Shown piece after piece: positions 1 to 11,627 of a DNA stretch of 64,000 nt. The notes below the pieces were generated by a model that did not search any database, was not told where the DNA came from, and saw only the letters and a list, made by a program, of their open reading frames with translations. How positions within the stretch are numbered: the stretch's first letter is position 1; every line of letters starts with the position of its first letter. The stretch comes from Euryodendron excelsum (taxonomy: Eukaryota > Streptophyta > Magnoliopsida > Ericales > Pentaphylacaceae), in the NCBI GenBank assembly GCA_033060915.1, contig CM065392.1:1770001-1834000 (forward strand). The letters are read 5' to 3'. A program made the translations under genes and the position numbers.

Positions 1-1785
1 AATTAGAAGTTGAAGTGTCATTCCATAGTTTTCTGGGGTCTACATTATAATGATGTTTACATCCAAAACTGATGATTGTATATGGAAACTGTGTTTATAT
101 GCGGATTGAGGTATACCTCAATGAAGTTGCATAAAGTGTTAGCATTTGTTTATTTTGCGTTGGGTAGTTAGTATGAAAATGGAAGATCATATTAATTAAT
201 GGAAGATCATCTTAATTAGTTGTTTGTGCATTGGACAAAGTAATTGATTTTGAACCCGGCCACTCAGATATCATATAAAATTGAATTAGAAGTTGAATGG
301 CCATTGACCTCCATAGACTATGAGATAGTAGAAGATTCATAGTGAGTGCTGCATACATTTTGCACAGAGTGAGAGAGAGGCATGAGGAGTTTTATTGGAG
401 AACTTTATCTATGATTGGATCACGGGAAATGGTTGATTTTATGTTAGAGTGTGCTGGGTTATTTCTCTAAGAGATGATGTCAATTTAAGGAAGTTTCGGG
501 TTTGGAATTCTTAGAAACTTGTTCATGAATTTGATGCAAGTAGGCATTGTGAGCAAAGTATTTGCTCCCTTCCCTCTCCACCCACCTTCTCATTTTTTGT
601 TATAAAATGAAAAGCATCTGGTTCGGACACTGGACGACCTCAGCTACTTGGTTCATACACTGTGTTGAAGTTTACACTTTTCCTCTTATAATAAACTAGT
701 GGTTCGCACATGCCAACCACATTATTGTGATATATGAAAAAAAAAAAAAAAGGACAAACATAATGAGAATCAACCAATAAAATGGTATGTAACTAAATAA
801 ACTACATGGATATAGTCTAAATCAAAATTAAGAAATTTTGAAGGATGTCATAGCAGCCATGTATAGCGTTACAGTAGTCATGCCAAAAGTTATTCAAGTT
901 CAATTTATCCCGCATTAGGGACACTGTAGTTGTACTAAAAAATACACCATGCCTTGGTATTATAGAAATATTTTCTCTTGTAAAAACTAACAAAAAATAG
1001 AGGAATAACTTTTCACCGCCATTACGGAGCAATGGATATACGTTATTGTTGATGGTGAACATCTACGTGGGCTGCCAATCCTGCAAGAGCGGCCACTCAT
1101 TCAAACTAATAAAATTCAAGAATGCAAAAATCTAATCAGTTCAAAATGAATTCCCAGCATGCAAAAAACATAAACATGAAACCCGGCATACATCATTGAA
1201 ACATATGGAGTATTGATCTAAGCAACAAAAAAAAAAAAAAAGAAAAGAAAAATTTACCAAAGGTGGCTTAATCATAATAGCCATTTCTTAAAATCCAGCT
1301 TCAAAACCCACCTCAAAAATCAAATACCCATCTCTCCATCATCATTGTGTAGCTACCTATTCACAATTAACCCACATCCAAAATTCACCTTCAAAATAAA
1401 ATCCAAGCATACAAATTCAAATGAATCCTGCATTGAGTTTCTCAAGGAGTATACCATAATTCTCAACTCGGAAAATTGAAAACCCAAACGAACATCCAAT
1501 GACCAAAACCTCTCACCTTAAAAAACCCACCTCAGAAATACAATTTCAAACAACCCAAACCCCATCTCAAAATAACTCCAATAATCCTAAAACCAACAAT
1601 CCACCAAGAATATGGTCACATATTCTAAGCTAACTTTAGGGACAGATCACAGTACACCAATAATGCTGAGTCCTTCAATCTTTGAAACTCATGTCCAAAA
1701 TCAAACCCATAAAGCAAAACACCCTCAAATACCAACCTCTTAAATTCAGAAGCAGAATATTTGTAATAATGTTTCAATTATTCAG
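1..1785. other. AT-rich non-genic stretch, possibly intron of an upstream-starting gene
   Basis: I see no convincing open reading frame or RNA gene here. It contains short A-tracts (about 735-750 and 1227-1241) and otherwise plain AT-rich sequence. If the CCR4 gene to the right has its first coding exon beyond the left edge of the window, this stretch would be part of its first intron. A short exon-like segment on the minus strand (987-1080) is discussed in a separate entry. Confidence 0.5.
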
Positions 1786-2573
1786 CAACCTAACTCAAAA
1801 GAATTTGCTCACGCCCAATTTTCAGAACTCTTTTACATAACCGACTGTCCTAAGTACCCAAAAGGAAAGCTTGCAAAAGATTACCAAAAAAAAAAAAAAA
1901 GACGGGTCAATTTCATCACTGCACAAACCAATCTGTCATGCCGTTACTGTTCTTCGACAGGAATTTTCAGGAGCAAACAGTAAACAAAGTACAACAACAA
2001 TTAGTAAATTTAAAAGAACAATGAATTTGGTTTCTTATTGGGATTTGCAACTAACCTGCTTGCACTGCTGTAGCCCACGGTCGCAGCTACAATTCCAGTG
2101 GCATCATAACTGGTACCTGCTAAACCAAGGATTTCAGGTATACGGTTTAGTGTAATTAAAGGCACAACTGTAAATTAAGATCGCAGTACCTATACCAAAA
2201 CGAGAGAAGAAACAATAATTATGCAATCAATAGAAGAATGGGTCAACCTAACTCAAAAGAATTTGCTCACGCCCAATTTTCAGAACTCTTATGCATAACC
2301 GACCGTCTTTAAGTACCCAAAAGGAAAGCTTGCAAAAGATGACAAAAAAAAAAAAAAAAGACGGGTCAATTTCATCACTGTACAAACCAATCTGTCATGC
2401 CTTTACTATTCTTCTACAAGAATTTTTCAGGAGCAAACAGTAAACACAGTACAACAATTACTAATTTTAAATGAACAATGAATTCAGTTTCTTATCGATT
2501 TTTGCAACTAACCTGCTTGCACTGCTGTAGCCCACGGTCGCAACTACAATTCCAGTGGCATCATAACTGGTAC
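987..2573 (-). other. Possible minus-strand spliced reading frame with a duplicated exon (unassigned)
   Basis: On the minus strand, segments 2513-2573 and 2056-2116 (tandem copies of each other) each follow TTTAGCAG and precede GTTAGTTG, as an exon would. One frame reads GTSYDATGIVAATVGYSSAS. It joins in frame to 987-1080, which follows CTTGCAG and runs to a TAG. A TATATAA motif on this strand lies at 2741-2747. No ATG was found in frame and the product matches no family I know. It could be a non-coding transcript, a pseudogene relic, or chance. If the CCR4 gene starts left of the window, this unit would sit antisense inside its first intron. Confidence 0.2.
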
Positions 2574-2704
2574 CTGCTAAACCAAGGATTTAGTCATAAG
2601 GTTTAGTGTAATTAAACGTAGGCACAACTATAAATTAGCATCGCAGTACCTACACCCAAACCAGAGAAGAAACAATAATTATGCGATAAATAGAAGAATT
2701 GGGT
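1786..2704. repeat. Tandem duplication, two copies of about 460 bp
   Basis: The block 1786-2243 is repeated almost base for base at 2244-2704. Both copies begin with CAACCTAACTCAAAAG, contain an A-tract followed by GACGGGTCAATTTCATCACT, then the same 61-bp exon-like segment, and end near TAGAAGAA(T)TGGGT. The copies differ by scattered substitutions and small indels, so the duplication is old enough to have diverged but recent enough to be unmistakable. The 61-bp segments (2056-2116 and 2513-2573) are bounded on the minus strand by AG and GT dinucleotides. Confidence 0.9.
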
Positions 2705-3499
2705 TTAGGAGGAGTACCTTCTTCTCGTTTGTTCTTCTCGTTATATAGAGATGAAAGAGGGTCGGTTTGGTGCATTAGCAGCAACCAGTGGGGCAAGCAA
2801 CTGGTTTCTATTGGCTGCCTATGCGGTGAGGAAAACCCAGATGGTGCAAGGCGGTAGTGGTATTATTCTGCGGCCGGAATTTGTTGCTGTGAAGGCGGTG
2901 AGTGAGGCAAATTTGATTGGTTACAGGAGAGGCTGAGTTTGGCATTATCTATGGACCGACGGGATAAGGGAGAAGAGTTACGGTTTGGGGGTGTGAGGCG
3001 GCTACCCATGAAACATCAATGAAATAGAAAACCGCAAAATTGAACGTGGGTGGGTCCTACATGGCAGACATGTTGACATAGATGGTAATTATAAACGCTA
3101 GCAAAGGACAAATGGGTAATTTATTATTGTGAGAGAGGAGGAATTACAGAGGTACATGAAGGAAAATATAGACATTTTAACATGGGTGTGCCGGAGGAAA
3201 AACAATGACACTGTCGTTTTTATTATAGGTTATAGATATAAAATTCCTGCTGGATTTGCATGTCTCTTGATACAACATAGATTTAGCCCTCTGCTTGTGG
3301 CTGTGCCATGCAACTTGATTCTATTTTGGGGTCATAAATTACATTGTTGATTTGAAAATTTCATGCATATGAGGCCAAGATATGTGATCCTTGATTTTCT
3401 AATTATGCGGGACATCGTATATGCATGTGTTACTAAATGGTTTTAAATGTTGAGTTTGGTTTCTAGCAGTCAACCTATACTTCCGGGCTTGTTTTGCAG
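2705..3499. other. Non-repetitive stretch before CCR4, partly GC-richer
   Basis: The part 2740-3010 is richer in G+C than its surroundings and contains a 61-codon ATG frame on the plus strand (2751-2936) that I cannot relate to a known protein. TATA-like sequence TTATATA at 2741-2747 could serve either strand. From about 3360 to 3499 the sequence becomes pyrimidine-rich and ends in TTTTGCAG, a good splice acceptor for the CCR4 exon that follows. It may hold an alternative promoter or leader, but that is inference. Confidence 0.35.
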
Positions 3500-6400
3500 G
3501 TATCGTATACAAAGTGATAAGAAAGTTGCTATCTGTAGTGTGCATCCGTCTGAGCAAGCCACATTACAGTGCCTAGGATGTGTTAAGGCCAAAATACCTC
3601 TTGCCAAAAGTTACCATTGCTCTCCCAGATGTTTTTCGGATGCATGGCAACATCATCGTGTTTTGCATGAGCGTGCCGCTAGTGCAGTAAATGAAAATGG
3701 AGCTGAGGAGGAAGAACTGTTTGGGCGATTCAACAGCACAGGATCTGGAATGATCAACACAAGCTTACCTGCTTCACAATCAAGCCCTAGCTTGGTAAAT
3801 GGTGCCGCAACTGTGTATCCTGTGGCAGTTGCACAAAGAAATGGGGGTGAAACATGGTTTGAAGTTGGACACTCCAAGACTTATACACCAACAGCCGATG
3901 ATATTGGCCATGTTCTTAAGTTTGAGTGTGTTGTGATAGACGCAGAAACAAAACTATCTGTGGGACATGCTAACACTATTTTAACTTCCCGTGTCATTCC
4001 AGCTCCATCCCCTAGTCCCCGTCGGTTGATCTCTGTCAGTGGAGTGGATGTGATGGGGCAGTTGGATATTTCGTCCACCGGAACTTTTACAGTGCTCTCA
4101 TACAACATCTTGTCTGAGGTGTATGCCACAAGTGAAGTATATAGTTATTGCCCTTCTTGGGCTCTTTCGTGGACATATCGCAGGCAAAATTTGTTACGAG
4201 AAATAGTTGGCTATCGTGCTGACATTGTTTGTCTTCAAGAGGTATATATATGCACTTGAGAGCTATTGCTTGATAAATGGTGAAAATGATTAATTCGTTA
4301 AATTTTAAGCAAAGTACTGAGTATCAATTCTCGTTGAAGTTAAATTTTTTGCTAATTGGGAAATTGAATTATTCTGGTGAAGCTGAGGGAATAAAAAATG
4401 CAATCATATATTTACTGCAGCTAGACATGCTTGAGGCTTCAATCTTGTATACAACTCTTACTATTTTAGATGTTAATTGGTTTCTTAATATTCAACGCCT
4501 TCAAATTGAATGTTGTCTAGATAGACATACTAAAGGACTTGAAAACCTTATTCTATGAATTACAGGCACCTTTCATGGATTAACTTACAGCCTGGATGGT
4601 AAGGATTTTTGGTATTGAGTTTGCAAATGAAAATTTCATTTTAGCATGAAAGCAATCAAAAGTTAAAAGTATCTGTGATCACACTGTAATTAGATTGTTT
4701 TCAGTGACTAGTTATGCCCCATGATAGAATTTATGCTCTTTATTGTTACCTGAAAACAGCTTTGCAGTAGGGAAATTTTGAAAAAACAGTTTTTGAAAAT
4801 GCAGTTTAAATATCTCTATACGTCGTCATCTTTTTTCATTCTTAATAACTACAAACAGTTTTGAAAGTGGATGAGAAGCAGCTGCATAGCCCTGCATGTG
4901 TTGGATAGGTTCTAATTGACCGTGAACGCCTAGTCACAATTCATTTGACAGAGACTTCGGAGCTCTTCCAACATTGGTACCCTCTTACCAATAGTGATGT
5001 ACTAAGAGTTGTTAACTATATGGAGCTTCCATGAGGGAAGTTTATGTCATTACTCTTATGTCTGATCCCACCCTACTTTTGACCTCAGATCTGCAGAGAT
5101 TGAGTTTTTCTGCTTCTACCTCTTGACAAAGAAAAATAACAAGGAAAAAAAGCCTAGGGAGTCAAATATTAACTTATTTATATGGTTTGAACCTGCTTTT
5201 AAACACACTAATGAGAATTGTAGCATCTTCCATTCAGGTTCAAAGTGACCACTTTGAGGAATTTTTTGCCCCTGAACTGGACAAGCATGGTTATCAAGCT
5301 CTTTTTAAAAGAAAAACAACGGAGGTTGGTTGATGAACTTTTGCCTTATGGTTGTAACCTGCAAAAAATCTTTGTTACTAATTCATGTTATTGTTGTTTT
5401 TTAGGTTTTCAGTGGAAATGTGCATATGATTGATGGTTGTGCAACATTTTTCCGCAGAGATAGGTTTTCACATGTCAAAAAATACGAGGTTGGGAAAACT
5501 TCTTTTGCGGGGTTGTGATTTTGTGCATGTGTATGTTCTTATTTTACAAAATTTTAATAAATATTTGCGTGTGCACAGGTTGAGTTTAATAAAGCTGCAC
5601 AATCTTTAACTGACGCATTGGTTCCTAGTGCTCAGAAGAAAACCGCACTCAGTCGATTAGTTAAGGTGGCTTAGTTGCATCGAAGTTTCTTTTGGGCTTA
5701 TCCCCATTTCTTTTGTATGTTGGCTTGTCAGTGCTTCTGACGATTTGAATTTTTTTAATAGGATAATGTTGCTCTGATAGTGGTTCTAGAAGCAAAATTT
5801 AGTAACCAAGGGATTGATAATACTGGGAAACGCCAGCTTGTTTGTGTGGTAAGAAATGATTACATGTTTGTCTTTTGTTGTTATTCAGTTGCTGCTGATG
5901 CTACTACAACCACAACTCTTTGTTTTTTGCACACAACTCATAAATTGAAGTTCTATTAGTTATATTGGTGGCATATTGTTTTATCACACTAGCCACTAAC
6001 CTTTGTGGGGTGGCCATGTCAAGCCAGAGTATCGCATAAAAAATGGTGATGCCAACTTGGCCCTTGTTACCATTGAGGCCAAACTTAAACCTGTGCTCGA
6101 GAGATAGTTGTCCATTTTGAACTTCGGTCGAGTACAATTGCAAGGAGAGGCTAGATGTTTGGGTTTGCTTGTATGGCACAAAATGTTATTGTGGTCTAGC
6201 CTTTCCACTGGTTGTGCTGGTGGGTTGAATAGTCCTTGTCCACCGCAACTATGGACTCCTGGCTCATGCATTTTTCATGAGTTGTTGGGCTACTGGTTTG
6301 TGCACTTCCTATAGTCTTGCAGGACGTATGGATAATTACTTTGCAAAGACAATATGCCCCCAAACTAATGACCTTTTTTCTTTCTGGATGGTTTTTTTTT

Positions 6401-7958
6401 TTTTTTTTTTTGGGGGTGGTTGGGGGGTGCAAAGGGAATATCTCTGGACCTATCTTAATAATGGTGGGGTTAAGTAGATTGAACAAATTGTACCTTATTC
6501 TTCATTAGGTAACTTTTGGATTCGGTTTTCTATTTTCCAACTGAAATAAAACTTCTGTGGTTAGCCAACTTTTTGCGTTTCAATTTTTTCCTGGTTTATT
6601 TTCTTATCATGCAGTGCTTTCTGAAAAGAAAGTCATGCATTTGTCTGTTATGTCAATATGGGGCTCTTTTTCTTACTGTTCTTTACTATTTTCATATTCT
6701 CTTTACCTTTGCAGTTGCCTTTGCTTGGGCATTATTAGGAGCATCTAATGACCATATTTTTCTGATGGTTTTGGAGCACAGGCAAATACACATGTGAATG
6801 TCCATCAAGATTTGAAGGATGTCAAGCTCTGGCAGGTTCTCATCCAAGGCCCATTTTCCTCTCCCTTAATATGTGTTCCTTTATTTGCTCAATTTATTTA
6901 AAATATTTTGTTGTGCCTGTCTGTCTTAAAGGTTCATACTCTCTTGAAAGGATTAGAAAAAATAGCTGCCAGTGCAGTCATTCCAATGTTGGTGTGTGGG
7001 GATTTTAATGCTGTTCCCGGAAGGTCAGTTTGTTGTTCTTATATGATTAAATGCATAACGTTCTGATATTGTTTGAATTTTCAATGTAGAATTATGAAAG
7101 TTTTCTTAAATTAGCTGGGGCTTATTGATTATTTGAAGTTACAGTTGAACTTTATTATTGCAGTGCTCCTCATGCACTTCTTGCGATGGGGAAGGTTGAT
7201 CCCATGCATCCTGAATTAGCAGTAGACCCTCTTGGTATCTTGCGCCCTGCCAGCAAACTAACACATCAGCTGCCATTGGTAACATATCTTTTGATAACAC
7301 ATTGCTTTAGGATCTCGCTACACGGATATATTTGTTTATTGTTATTTATTTACTTAGCTTTGTTGATGGGGAGGGGTGGGTGTGAGACATGCTTTGGCTT
7401 TTAATGGCTGTGCTGATTTCTGTGCTATTATTTTAACAGGTAAGTGCTTACTCATCCTTTGCCAGAATGGGGGTTGGTCTTGGCTTAGAGCAGCATAGAA
7501 GGAGAATGGATCCTACTACAAATGAACCCTTGTTCACGAACTGCACCAGAGATTTTATTGGAACTCTTGATTACATATTTTATTCAGGTATGCTTGAGAG
7601 ACTAGTTTGTCCATCAGTTCTATTTTTATAGTAGTTTTACCTGTCACATTTTGCTCCATTCATTTTTTTGTTCCGTTGCATTGCTCTCTTTTTACTTCTT
7701 TCGAAGGCCAATTTTTTCAAGCCCAATAAGAAGTTGTAGTGAAGTTTTTGTTGCTGGATTAGATCTTATGTTATTGGGAAATGTGACAGTTAAGTGATTT
7801 AATATCTGATTTCAGCCGACTGTTTAACTGTGGAGTCTTTGTTGGAGCTCTTGGATGAGGATAGCTTGAGGAAAGACACAGCACTTCCTTCTCCAGAGTG
7901 GTCTTCAGACCATATAGCACTGTTAGCTGAATTTCGCTGCAAGCCTAGAAGACGCTAA
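3500..7958 (+). CDS. CCR4: CCR4-type deadenylase, carbon catabolite repressor protein 4 homolog 1/2-like (5' partial)
   Basis: Catalytic poly(A) nuclease of the CCR4-NOT complex, which shortens mRNA tails in the cytoplasm. Ten exons read as one frame: 3500-4241, 5238-5324, 5405-5488, 5579-5665, 5762-5848, 6782-6835, 6932-7023, 7164-7278, 7440-7587 and 7816-7958, all with GT/AG borders, giving 545 residues. The first exon encodes the plant MYND-like Cys/His segment (ICSVHPSEQATLQCLGC, then YHCSPRCF), which in plants binds CAF1 and replaces the yeast leucine-rich repeats. The rest is an exonuclease-endonuclease-phosphatase fold: VCLQE, NTHVNVHQDLKDVKLWQ, CGDFNAVPGS, DYIFYS and the final SDHIALLAEF are its metal and catalytic motifs. 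Arabidopsis homologues have about 600 residues, so some 55 N-terminal residues are missing. The first exon shown ends a split codon (phase 2), so a preceding coding exon must exist; I could not find it between 1 and 3499. The ATG at 3447 only opens into the intron. Confidence 0.93.
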
Positions 7959-8557
7959 CAATACTGGGTAGGCCACTTCCTTGCTTTGTCCTAATCTGAG
8001 GATTTTTTAAATTTTTTTATGTTCTTCATCCTGTAAGGTTTTCTCATTGGGCGGTATGGTCATAATTTGCTAAAAACTTGTAGTGATCTTGAACTTGTCA
8101 TCAAAATGGGGGTTAAAAAAAGAAACTTAATTAACCTGTGTGTACATTTATCTTAGGGCTCATCTGCAGTGATTGTGAGCACATTTAATTTACTTTTCAA
8201 AGCCATATATATATATATATATATATTTGTATGGGATGCAATGGTATTAAAACTAAGTTTGTAATTTTATATGAAGCATACATTCTTGTTATTCTCCCCT
8301 AGTTTGTGGAATGACACCATTTTGCTGCTTTCAAGTAAACTGGACTATGTGGGGGGAATTGCTTGGTCATTGGGTACAGCTAGTAATTGTGGCCAGATGT
8401 TTTAACTTCCATAGTTTAGGACAGTAAATTAACTAGTAGAGATTTCAACTCTCTTCCTTAATTAGTCTTTTAAACACGTGTGGGATGTCGTGGTTTTTGC
8501 CCATTCTCTTTAAGTATTAAAAGTTGTCCCTGATGTAAATACCTGGATAAGTTAGAT

Positions 8558-8601
<44 letters not shown>

Positions 8602-9740
8602 GTACTGGATTCATGTTAAAATTAATGTTTAGTCCTTTTCAAGAAGAGGCACTTTGGTTTTGCACTGATTTTGAGACTGTTTGAAAATGGAGATTCGGCA
8701 TGGTTTCTTAAAGAAACAAATGTTGCTGTCCGAGTTGAGTAATTTAATTTCATCATTGTCTTGGGAACAAAATCATGTTTGTAGCATTTAAGTTTGTAAT
8801 TTTGTTTTGAGATCGAAATCATGTTGAGATGGTGTAACATCTGTGTTGAGGCTGGTTGATCAATAAACAGTTTAAATGTCAAAACATAGTTCATCAGTTC
8901 TCAAATTGAAAGAAATAAATACGTGCGTGCAAGTTGAATAATGGGATCTTAAACAGCAAATAATGTTTAGTTTCACAACACAAAAAAAAAAAAAAAAGAA
9001 AGAAAAAAGAGTTTTAAAATATTGTTGTTCTCTCCATTAAGGCTTTATGACACATTGCTCTAACGATAGTCAAGGAACAAAATTTTTATTTGTTTCCATC
9101 AAAATGGCCGAAACAAAACACTAATAGAATAACAAAACTTTATTGTTTCTGTCCTCTGAAACATAGAAAAATGCACTAAAACACAACGTTATATACCAAA
9201 ACAATAAATTGTATCAACACAATTTTAGAACTTTTCATAAATATTGTATCATTTTTATTGATATATTTGTTACTTTTGAAATGTTTCCGAAACATCTCAT
9301 AAACTTTTTGGAAATGTTTCCGATGTGTTTCAATTTCCTTGCAACCGAAACAACCTATCAAACAAAATTTTCATCCTTGACGACAGTAATACTTGCCCAA
9401 AAAAGAAAAAAAAAAAGAAGGCAGCTTTATGACTAAGGTTTTTTAGTGGTGTTTTTCCCTCGTCATTATGAATCCATGACGTGTGATTAGTGTTTGAATA
9501 ATTTGACCAGTCTTGGTTAGTTACTGCCAATTTCAATTACCTGCAGGTATGCTCTAAAGTGAATCCTGGAGATGCAAGGAGAGAGAATCAATGGAGAAAG
9601 ATAAGTTATTGTAAGAATGGTAGATCATGCTTGCCGTGTTCTGTCCTAGTTATCTCCTAGGGGGATCCTTGCTATGATCTGCCTTGCATTATGCTACCTT
9701 TGTCTCATAGAAAAGTTATGATCATGTATAGAAATGTATT
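7959..9740 (+). other. Probable 3' untranslated region of CCR4, possibly with an intron, and microsatellites
   Basis: Directly after the stop, TACTGG/GTAGGC at 7967-7968 could be a splice donor, and TTACCTGCAG ending at 9546 a good acceptor, which would put a 1.6-kb intron in the 3' untranslated region and the transcript end near 9700. This is only splice-signal evidence. The stretch holds an (AT)11 run at 8205-8226 and a (TC)n run at 8561-8599, an A-tract near 8982-8996, and no convincing coding frame. Confidence 0.3.
8561..8599. repeat. (TC)n microsatellite
   Basis: Uninterrupted TC dinucleotides for about 39 bases, downstream of the CCR4 stop codon. Likely length-polymorphic. Confidence 0.95.
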
Positions 9741-11470
9741 GAGCAATACCTGCCGGTGCAATATATTTGGCCATTGTACTTTTGAGATTAAAATTTTCTG
9801 CAAAATCAAGTGGTTCGTAGCTTGTAGTAGTTTGCATGTTGGATTCCCGGGGTGGTGGTTGTAATGTTGCTTTTGGTTGCTGAGAAGAGGACAGATGAAA
9901 AAATTAGGACTTTGTCGTTTCTTTTTTCCTCCAGTTTTTTGTAACCAAATTGTATTAGATAGGAAGAGAGATGCGGGATTTGGATTATAAACAGAATATA
10001 ATAGCCAAGCCCCAGAATTACTGAAATAGGATTTTATTTCCTTCAGTACGTCCTGGAGTTGTGTTAATATACTTCCACCTAATTGCTTGTGTTTTCTTCT
10101 TGGTGGCTTTGTATTGTGATTATTGTCTCGCATGGATCAAAATCGTTTTCAACTTGCCCATTCTAAGAATTTTTTTGGCGTAAATAAAGCTGCATAGTAA
10201 AATGCACATGTCGGATGATCTGGGCTGGCTGGTGTGCATCCAAGTGACCAAATATGATCAAATTGTACTCTAGATCTTGGTTTTTTTTTTTTTTTTTTGA
10301 TACAAGGCAAAAGGGAGAAGGGGATGGGGCTGACTGGGTTTGAATTTTTGCCCAAATGATCGGCTTCATAGAGCTCAATTACTGAACCAGATTTATTGGC
10401 AGGGACCAGGGACCAAAATGAGCAGGTACTCTCGACCTTGATAAATGCAGCGAACCAGGGATTCAAGGGGGCTCGATCATGAGTAAGTTGGCTGGTCAAG
10501 GATGGGTACCCCTGCTAGGTTGGTATTCTTGCAATGACCATTGGTCCCTGCTTTGTGGGCCATAGTTATAGGGTAATTTTTTGTTTTTATTTTTATTTGT
10601 TGAAGTCGGAAATTTGTAGTTTCATTAGATTATAGCAGCAAAGCTACTCTTCCACTTGTAATCTCATAATATATCCAACACTAAAGCCAATAAGAACTAA
10701 CCGCAAACTTAAAAATATGCTGATATGGGGATGAGCGTGAGTCAGCATTGCAAAGATGGGCACCAACTCTCGCAAAAATGCAAAAGAAACTTTTAGAATC
10801 AAAAACATTTTCCCGTGAACGGAAAATGACATGGTAATAAGCAAACCATCATACGCTTGCTTTTTAAATATTTTTTGAAAAAGTCAAGATTTATAATAAG
10901 AAGTCACTTTTCAAATGAAAAAGTAACTACTGATTTTCTCTTTGACTAGTTGACTGACTGTGATTGGCATTTATAAATTCCTCTTTCATGGGTAATCCTT
11001 TTTAAAAATGGAAATTATTTCATATATTGACCAAATCTAACACTTATCTTTAAGCCTAGAAACTTGTAGAAGTGGGCATTGCTCTCTTTTGAGTGTACCA
11101 TGAAAGCCCTGAAAGTTACATGTCAAGCATCCTAGCATGCACATATATTATATATATGTATATATATATATATATATATATAAAAGCTTCAGGAAGATGC
11201 CAACATCAGTTCCATTCCAAAGGTCCCCTTCTATCTCTATCTGAAGAAGGTCATTCAAACTCTTGCATTGGCAGGCTATTGACCAACTTGCCCCAATCTT
11301 TTGAATTACTTAAAATCGTCAAACAAAGAGGGAAAAAAAGATGTAACATCAAACCTGCTCAATTGGAAGAAAAAGTCCACGTCACTGCAATTCACAAGCT
11401 TCTGCAGATAGCTATTTGGCAACTGCCATCTCTTAATAATTCATATATGTGATAACCATATCAAAGCATA
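9741..11470. other. Intergenic region between CCR4 and LTPG
   Basis: No gene was recognised. It contains poly-T tracts (for example 10280-10298) and a (TA)n run at about 11145-11182. Several open frames of 66-142 codons on the minus strand are AT-rich, interrupted by homopolymers and without family resemblance; I treat them as chance. The right part presumably carries upstream control sequence for the LTPG gene. Confidence 0.5.
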
Positions 11471-11475
11471 ATACA

Positions 11476-11478
<3 letters not shown>

Positions 11479-11534
<56 letters not shown>
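11479..11534 (+). repeat. (CT)28 microsatellite in the LTPG promoter
   Basis: An uninterrupted CT run of about 56 bases ends some 17 bases before a TATA-like TTATAAG at 11551-11557. A second, shorter CT run (11608-11627) abuts the start codon. Pyrimidine-rich (Y-patch or GAGA-type) runs around plant transcription starts are common; a regulatory role here is inference. Confidence 0.9.
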
Positions 11535-11537
<3 letters not shown>

Positions 11538-11550
11538 TGCTTGTCCATCC

Positions 11551-11558
11551 TTATAAGT
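11551..11558 (+). promoter_or_regulatory. TATA-like element of LTPG
   Basis: TTATAAGT lies 70-77 bases upstream of the ATG at 11628, leaving room for a 5' leader of roughly 45 bases that would include the second CT run. Assigned by position and motif only. Confidence 0.45.
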
Positions 11559-11627
11559 AGATAGCAATATATCACCCAGTAAGCAACAAAGCATACTAAA
11601 CAAAGACCTCTCTCTCTCTCTCTCTCT

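Noticed and set aside
2751..2936. 61-codon ATG frame on the plus strand in GC-richer DNA
   Set aside because: No family resemblance, no link by splicing to CCR4, and it stops before the known exon; kept only as a remark.
3447..3499. ATG at 3447 as the start of CCR4
   Set aside because: It reads through a pyrimidine-rich tract ending in TTTTGCAG, a splice acceptor; the conserved protein begins only after it.
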